Source: UBA5399 sp964592125
GTDB taxonomy: Bacteria; Bacillota; Clostridia; Christensenellales; Christensenellaceae
Assembly (NCBI GenBank): GCA_964592125.1
Contig: CAZQBV010000055.1
Location: 1 to 19,385 of the forward strand
Direction: 5' to 3'
Length of the DNA stretch: 19,385 bases
The notes below the pieces were generated by a model that was not told the origin of the DNA, ran no database searches, and worked only from the letters and a program-made list of their open reading frames with translations. The translations under genes were made by a program, and so were the position numbers. This document shows positions 14,728-19,385 of this stretch, piece after piece. Each line of letters begins with the position of its first letter. The stretch's first letter is position 1.

Positions 14728-15771
14728 ATGGCAATTACAATCAAACAAATTGCCGCTGCTGCAGGTGTTTCACGCGGCACGGTAGACCGCGTGCTGCACA
14801 ACCGTGGCGGCGTGCGGCAGGAAGTGGAAGATCACATAAGAGAGATTGCCGCGCGCATGGGTTACTTGCCCAACCGTGCCGGCAAAATGCTGGCTGCTCG
14901 AAAGCAGCCCATTACCATTGGCTATGTATTGCCCAGCATAGGGAATTTGTTCTTTGAAGATGTAAAAAAAGGAATACAGTCTGGTGCTGCCGAAATGAAA
15001 GATTTTGGTATGCAGTTGAAGATTGCAGAGGTTCGTGGTTTTTACCCAGATATTCACATAGAAGCCATACACAACATGGCAAAGCAAGGCATAAACGTGC
15101 TGTGTGTTAGCTCTGCAGATACGCCCGAGGTACGCGCCTGCATCAACAGCGTGATACAATCCGGCATTCCCGTGGTAACAGTGAATACAGATTTAAGCGG
15201 AACAGAGCGCATGTGCTTTGTGGGTACAGATTTTGTAATGGCAGGGCGCACGGCCGCAGGATTGCTAACACTATACAGAATTCCGGATAAAATTAAGCTA
15301 TTGGTGGCCACCGGTTCATTGGAAGTAAAAGGCCATAACGACCGTATCTATGGCTTTCAACAAATTTTTGACCAAAAAAAAATAGAGTACGAGCTACTGG
15401 AGCTTTATGAAACACAGGATGATGACGACATTGCCTACCAAAAAACTTGCGAGATGCTGCAAAAGCATCCGGATGTGAACTGTATTTATATTACTGCAGC
15501 GGGTGTGCCCGGCGTGTGTCAAGCTGTGGACAACCTTCCCAGCAAACGCAAAAAATCAATACGCGTTATTTGCTTCGATGACATTGTGCCCGTTCGCAAA
15601 TATCTGAAAAAAGGCATTCTGGATTTTATGGTATGTCAAGAACCTATATTGCAGGGCTACCAGTCCGTTATAAAGCTATTCAACTATTTTCTGGATGGCG
15701 GCAAGGGTAAAATGGATCATTATATCACAAAAGCAGTGATAAAAATAAACGAGAATATGGACAAGCATTGA
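14728..15771 (+). CDS. LacI-family transcriptional regulator
   Basis: 347 aa. Helix-turn-helix at about 4-23 (IKQIAAAAGVSRGTVDRVLH), hinge around 46-59 (YLPNRAGKMLAARK) with the Leu that in this family wedges into a central CpG of the operator. Residues from 62 form a two-lobed sugar-binding domain of the periplasmic-binding-protein type (ITIGYVLPSIGNLFFEDVKK), so the ligand is probably a sugar related to that carried by the transporter. It is placed inside the catabolic operon and is the obvious candidate to bind palindromes A, B and C, each with a central CpG. Repression with release by a sugar inducer is the likely mode. Start supported by the canonical N-terminus and AAAGG site. Confidence 0.93.
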   Translation: MAITIKQIAAAAGVSRGTVDRVLHNRGGVRQEVEDHIREIAARMGYLPNRAGKMLAARKQPITIGYVLPSIGNLFFEDVKKGIQSGAAEMKDFGMQLKIAEVRGFYPDIHIEAIHNMAKQGINVLCVSSADTPEVRACINSVIQSGIPVVTVNTDLSGTERMCFVGTDFVMAGRTAAGLLTLYRIPDKIKLLVATGSLEVKGHNDRIYGFQQIFDQKKIEYELLELYETQDDDDIAYQKTCEMLQKHPDVNCIYITAAGVPGVCQAVDNLPSKRKKSIRVICFDDIVPVRKYLKKGILDFMVCQEPILQGYQSVIKLFNYFLDGGKGKMDHYITKAVIKINENMDKH

Positions 15772-15888
15772 GGAGGTATTTTATAGGAATAAAAATTGCA
15801 TATAAAACAGATACTGATTGTAAAACTTTGATTGTAGAAATTGTAGAAAAAACAAAAATCGACTGACTATTTTGCGAGGTAAAGTAAA
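15772..15888 (+). other. AT-rich spacer with orphan ribosome-binding sequence and ATTGTARAA repeats
   Basis: A perfect GGAGG follows the regulator stop directly (15772-15776), yet no ATG is in range and I find no short gene. ATTGTAAAA (15817) and ATTGTAGAA (15831 and 15840, in tandem) follow. This may be the remnant of a lost gene or a control region for the genes from 15889 on. No operator of the A/B/C type is present. Confidence 0.35.
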
Positions 15889-16782
15889 ATGAAAAAAATT
15901 TCCATTGGAAGCTGGGCCTATGTGTTCGGTGCCTTTGAAAAAGATCCTATATTGCTTCCACAGCTATGCGAAAAACTAAATGAATTGCATTTTGAGGGCA
16001 TTAGCATGGGCGGGTTCAAGCCACACGCCAATCCCGATTTGTACGATACGCCGGAAAAGCGCGAGGAGTTGAAGCAACTGCTAGAAAAATATAATCTGGA
16101 GGTTGCGGATTTTGCCTGCGACCTGTGGAGCGTGGATTCCCTGAAACAAACGGAGGAATGGATTGCCCTGTTTGAAAAAAGCGCCAAATTTGCCCAGCAA
16201 ATGGGCTGGAAAATCATTCGTGTAGACAGCGGCACACCACCAGTGCTGCCCGATGGCATGAGCTACAGTGAAGCAAAGGAAAAAATAACCGCCATTTTCA
16301 AGCGCATTGCAAAAATTGCACAAAACTATGGCCTAGAAGTAGTTTGGGAATTCGAGCCCGGCTTTATGATTAACGAGCCCAAAAACATACTGGAAACCGT
16401 AAAAGCGGTAAATGAGCCCAATTTCAGCATATTGTTTGATACCTGCCATGGCCATATGGCTGCTGTGGAAGGCTCACGCCACAACGAGCCTGGCTGCACA
16501 TTGCAGGGCGGGTTGGTAGAATTTATTGATATGCTAAAGGGACACATTGGCCTTGTGCACTTAATAGATTCAGACGGAACCTTGAACGAAGCTGCCACCA
16601 GCACACACGCCCCCTTTGGCGATGGCGTAATAAACTTTGACGAGGCCGTGCCCGCATTGCTGGAGGCAGGTTACACTGCCGATTGGTGGGCAATTGACCT
16701 GTGCGAATGGCCGGATGCATGGCGCGTAACTGCCGAATGCAAGGCATTTGTAGATAAGATAAACGAAAAATATTGTAAGTGA
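15889..16782 (+). CDS. Sugar phosphate isomerase/epimerase-family TIM barrel
   Basis: 297 aa, third TIM barrel of this superfamily in the cluster. Likely metal ligands: Glu156 (VWEFEPG), Asp184 (LFDTCHGHM), His224 (VHLIDSD) and Asp270 or Glu273 (AIDLCEWP). The DTCHGHM and ID-CEWP motifs set it apart from the other two barrels, so a distinct step is likely: epimerisation, dehydration or elimination. GCGAGG precedes the ATG. The next gene starts 11 bp after its stop, so the two are probably coupled. Confidence 0.87.
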   Translation: MKKISIGSWAYVFGAFEKDPILLPQLCEKLNELHFEGISMGGFKPHANPDLYDTPEKREELKQLLEKYNLEVADFACDLWSVDSLKQTEEWIALFEKSAKFAQQMGWKIIRVDSGTPPVLPDGMSYSEAKEKITAIFKRIAKIAQNYGLEVVWEFEPGFMINEPKNILETVKAVNEPNFSILFDTCHGHMAAVEGSRHNEPGCTLQGGLVEFIDMLKGHIGLVHLIDSDGTLNEAATSTHAPFGDGVINFDEAVPALLEAGYTADWWAIDLCEWPDAWRVTAECKAFVDKINEKYCK

Positions 16783-16793
16783 GGCTATAGAAA

Positions 16794-17993
16794 ATGACAA
16801 ATAAGACCTCTGAAATGAAGTCAATTTTAGAAAAAGGCGAGGGAATACTTTCCCTTGCGCCCACATGGGTACCGCGCCCTTTCAACCGCCCCGGCAAGCG
16901 TTTGCGCCTGCATCCAGACGACTACTACGCAATGGGCATGAAGCGCGGTGCCATTGTAGAACGCTGGTTTTCCTCGGTAACTAAGGTGGAAACCGAAGGT
17001 GCGGACGAGCACGAGGGCATGAGCCGCGTGAATGTGGATGGCAATGCCGACCATACAGTTCTGTTTAAAGAGTTTATAGATGCGCTGGGCGCAGAGCTAA
17101 TTGGCAGTGCACTGATGGAAAAATACGGCACTTGGCCAATGTATTCCAAATTTTACGACTACAACGAACCATTGTTCCACCACATTCACCATAAGGAGGA
17201 AGCTTGCAAAAAAGTGGGCGTACTGCCCAAGCACGAGCATTACTTTTTCCCCAAACAGTACAACAACCACTTGGGCATTCGCCCCGTTACGTACTTCGGG
17301 TTCGACCCTTCTGTAAGCAAGGAAGAAGTGCGTGCGCGTCTGGAAAAATTCGAAACAGCGGATGGCAGAATATTGGAATTGTCTCGCGGCTTCCGTGTGG
17401 AGCTGGGCACAGGCTGGTACACCCCCGCGGGCGTGGTGCACGCCCCCGGTTCGCTATGCACATACGAGCCGCAGTGGAACAGTGATGTAATGGCCATGTG
17501 GGAAAACGTGGTAGAGGGCGAAGTGTTTGATTACGCCAGCCTTTCCGGTTACCTTCCCGCGGGTAGCGAGCGCGATTTGGATGCCATTATGGACGTTGCG
17601 GATTGGGAGCTGAACACCTTGCCCAATTATAGAGAAGAATTCTTCCGCCCCCCCATGGCGGAAAGCGCAGGCGAAGGCTACAAGCAGGACTGGATTGCCT
17701 ATGGCAACGAGTATGTTGCCGCCAAAGAGCTAACAGTAGAGCCCGGCGCCACCGTCACCATAAAGGACAGCGCCGCCTATGGCTGTGTTGCTGTGCAGGG
17801 GCGTGGCCAGTTTGGAAATTTCATTTGCGAATCTCCCACGCTAATACGCTATGGGCAGCTTACCGCAGATGAATTCTATGTTTCCAACAGCCGTGCCAAA
17901 GAAGGCGTTACCATCACCAATACCTCCCCCGTAGAGCCATTGGTCATTCTGAAACACTTTGGGCCGGATTGTGGTATCCCCAGTAAAAAATAG
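16794..17993 (+). CDS. Phosphomannose-isomerase-like double cupin
   Basis: 399 aa. The first cupin carries FHHIHHKEE (129-136), HEHYFFPKQ (147-155) and TPAGVVHAPGS (210-220); the PAGxxHA end is the one seen in class I mannose-6-phosphate isomerases, with His216 as a candidate metal ligand. A second, degenerate cupin occupies about 310-390. It probably isomerises or epimerises a sugar of the pathway, possibly without phosphate. It might instead be a lyxose-isomerase-like enzyme. It begins 11 bp after the TIM-barrel gene; GAGG is in the preceding gene end. Confidence 0.72.
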   Translation: MTNKTSEMKSILEKGEGILSLAPTWVPRPFNRPGKRLRLHPDDYYAMGMKRGAIVERWFSSVTKVETEGADEHEGMSRVNVDGNADHTVLFKEFIDALGAELIGSALMEKYGTWPMYSKFYDYNEPLFHHIHHKEEACKKVGVLPKHEHYFFPKQYNNHLGIRPVTYFGFDPSVSKEEVRARLEKFETADGRILELSRGFRVELGTGWYTPAGVVHAPGSLCTYEPQWNSDVMAMWENVVEGEVFDYASLSGYLPAGSERDLDAIMDVADWELNTLPNYREEFFRPPMAESAGEGYKQDWIAYGNEYVAAKELTVEPGATVTIKDSAAYGCVAVQGRGQFGNFICESPTLIRYGQLTADEFYVSNSRAKEGVTITNTSPVEPLVILKHFGPDCGIPSKK

Positions 17994-18035
17994 CCTATTT
18001 ATAGCCTATTCATAGAAATAGAAAGGAATTATCTC

Positions 18036-19115
18036 ATGACTGGAAAAATGAAAGTGCAAAACTTCATCGAGCCCTATGTGATGAAATTTGAAGAACACGA
18101 TATACCCAAAATTGCGGACAATGAAGTATTGATAAGAGTGAAGGCCGCAGGCATCTGCGGTTCGGACATCTCTTACTACTATGGGCACAGCCCTTTGGAT
18201 ACCCCCGGCGGCAAAGGCCCGCTATACCTTGGGCACGAAGCCGCTGGCGTGGTTGCCGAGGTAGGCAGCATAGCCGCTGGCATGGGCTTGTTTCAGGTGG
18301 GCGACCGCGTAGCCATAAACCCCGTGCAGCAGTGCAACGCCTGCCCCGCATGTATGCGTGGCGAGTTTAACACATGCAGCCATGTGGAAACCATTGGCGT
18401 GGGCGTAAACGGTTGCTTTGCCGAATATGTAAAAGTAAAATACACTCATGTGTACAAAATTCCGGATGAAGTATCGTTTAAAGACGCAGCACTGGCAGAG
18501 CCACTTGCCTGCGCAACGCACGGCGTTACCCTGCTGGATATTAAGTTGGGGCAAACCGTTGTGGTGTATGGTACAGGCGGCATTGGCCTGATGCAGGCAC
18601 AGCTTGCCAAGGCAGCCGGTGCAGGCAAAGTGATTGTGGTGAATATAGACGATTACGGCCTGGAAAAAGCACTGGAATGCGGCGCAACACATGTGATAAA
18701 CAACATGGACAAGGCTTCCAAATACTACGCTGCAGATGTTGCCGCAAAGGTAGCGGAAATAAACAACGGCGTACCTGCGCCCCGTGCCATTGTGGCAACC
18801 AGCGCCATGCCCGCCCTGCAGGATGCGCTCACTTCCACCGGCCCTTGCTCTACCATTGTATATTTTGGCTTGCCCAGCCCAACAGACGAGCTGAAGGTTC
18901 CCGTACTGGAGGCCATACAGTCCGAACGCACATTAAAGTTCTCTTGGTTGGCGCCACTGGTATGGGACAATGTGTTTGCGGTAATTGCCTCTGGGCAAGT
19001 AAACCTGAAGCCCATTATCACGCATACATTCAGCCTTGCCGATGCAGAAAAAGGCATAAAATTTATGCATGAATCCAAGGAAAACAAAGTGAAGGGCGTA
19101 ATACTGGTAGACTAA
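18036..19115 (+). CDS. Zinc-dependent medium-chain dehydrogenase (sorbitol/threonine dehydrogenase-like)
   Basis: 359 aa MDR enzyme. Catalytic zinc: Cys41 (GICGSD), His67-Glu68 (GHEAAG) and Glu155 (AEPLAC). Structural zinc: Cys100, 103, 106 and 114 with spacing C-X2-C-X2-C-X7-C. The nucleotide loop is VVVYGTGGIGLMQ (176-187), and an Asp at 205-206 after strand 2 suggests NAD over NADP. Its role is likely oxidation of a polyol or reduction of a keto sugar, recycling cofactor used by the Gfo/Idh enzyme. GAAAGGA lies 8 bases before the ATG. Last gene of the plus-strand series. Confidence 0.94.
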   Translation: MTGKMKVQNFIEPYVMKFEEHDIPKIADNEVLIRVKAAGICGSDISYYYGHSPLDTPGGKGPLYLGHEAAGVVAEVGSIAAGMGLFQVGDRVAINPVQQCNACPACMRGEFNTCSHVETIGVGVNGCFAEYVKVKYTHVYKIPDEVSFKDAALAEPLACATHGVTLLDIKLGQTVVVYGTGGIGLMQAQLAKAAGAGKVIVVNIDDYGLEKALECGATHVINNMDKASKYYAADVAAKVAEINNGVPAPRAIVATSAMPALQDALTSTGPCSTIVYFGLPSPTDELKVPVLEAIQSERTLKFSWLAPLVWDNVFAVIASGQVNLKPIITHTFSLADAEKGIKFMHESKENKVKGVILVD

Positions 19116-19128
19116 TGCACGCCTTTGC

Positions 19129-19158
19129 AGCAGCCATTGCAGAACTGTAGTGGCTGCT
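19129..19158. terminator. Stem-loop between convergent genes
   Basis: AGCAGCCATTGCA (19129-19141) pairs with TGTAGTGGCTGCT (19146-19158), 13 pairs with two G-U, around a GAAC tetraloop. It lies 14 bp after the dehydrogenase stop and covers the stop codon of the convergent regulator gene. Neither side has a T-run, so termination in either direction is only probable. Confidence 0.5.
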
Positions 19159-19385
19159 ACAGGTGTATTTCCAAATAGGTACGCAGATTGATATCGCGTG
19201 TTAGTTTCAGTTTTTTACGTATATTCAGGCGGTGGTAGTCCACCGCCTTTTGCGTTACGCACAGTTTACCCGCTATTTCTTTGGAGCTATCTCCTTCCTT
19301 AATCAGCGCAGCCACCTGCAGTTCCCGTGGGGTTAGCCCCTGTATTGCACTGCTGCGCTTTTTGGTAATGGGGTAAATAATCTCG
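19157..19385 (-). CDS. C-terminal part of a LuxR-type regulator (cut by the window edge)
   Basis: 75 residues are readable on the minus strand before the TAG at 19157-19159. They include LTPRELQVAALIKEGDSSKE, then IAGKLCVTQKAVDYHRLNIR and KKL, a complete LuxR-type helix-turn-helix. The tail ...NLRTYLEIHL and the SSKEIA variant are like those of PAS-sensor/LuxR proteins of Clostridia, so a PAS domain may lie beyond the edge. It faces the catabolic operon tail to tail; any control of it is unproven. Confidence 0.85.
   Translation of the reverse strand, partial: EIIYPITKKRSSAIQGLTPRELQVAALIKEGDSSKEIAGKLCVTQKAVDYHRLNIRKKLKLTRDINLRTYLEIHL

Noticed and set aside
1..19385. tRNA, rRNA, CRISPR arrays or insertion sequences with transposase
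   Set aside because: None recognised on either strand by eye; no repeat-spacer pattern and no transposase-like protein.

Overview
The window looks like part of a draft genome or metagenome-assembled genome of an anaerobic Bacillota, most likely a gut-type Clostridia. The signs are strong AGGAGG-type ribosome sites, a lipoprotein sugar-binding protein with a long Ala/Pro/Glu/Thr linker, a DUF4867-type protein and a PAS/LuxR-type regulator tail. A run of exactly 100 N (3896-3995) is a scaffold gap inside one gene. Taxonomy is inference only.

Left part (1-2000): a compact bacterial microcompartment (BMC) operon on the minus strand. Reading leftwards it holds a pentameric vertex protein, two near-identical hexameric shell proteins and a DeoC-family aldolase with an N-terminal amphipathic helix of the encapsulation-peptide kind. 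It has an extended -10 promoter and two direct repeats 21 bp apart over the -35 region. No aldehyde dehydrogenase or other signature enzyme is inside the window.

2000-3730: two plus-strand genes (a Cys-rich protein of unknown function and a SAM methyltransferase). They are framed by copies of a structured intergenic repeat, one nearly complete (2008-2251) and partial ones at 1-52 and from 3613.

3730-9020, minus strand: a ribose-type sugar ABC transporter (ATPase, permease, lipoprotein binding protein, in that order) and an atypical Gfo/Idh/MocA protein. 9379-19115, plus strand: nine genes in one direction with small gaps. These are a sugar-phosphate-isomerase-type TIM barrel, a Gfo/Idh/MocA dehydrogenase, an allulose/tagatose 3-epimerase-like enzyme, a DUF4867-like protein, an L-fucose-isomerase-family protein, a LacI-family regulator, a third TIM-barrel epimerase, a phosphomannose-isomerase-like cupin and a zinc medium-chain dehydrogenase. 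There is no sugar kinase and, apart from the distant BMC DeoC, no aldolase. The set looks like a machine for oxidising, epimerising or eliminating, isomerising and reducing an unusual sugar, glycoside or cyclitol before it enters central metabolism.

The strongest original signal is regulatory. A 14-bp palindrome of form NGTGCNCGNGCACN with a central CpG, typical of LacI-family operators, occurs three times: before the transporter (7624-7637), before the first catabolic gene (9146-9159) and inside the operon before the DUF4867 gene (12463-12476). The first two share the same promoter (TTGACA, 17 bp, TACACT) and identical promoter-to-operator spacing; the third is 11 bp, about one helical turn, closer. 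This ties transporter and enzymes into one regulon, probably run by the LacI protein at 14728-15771. The right edge holds the C-terminus of a convergent LuxR-type regulator.
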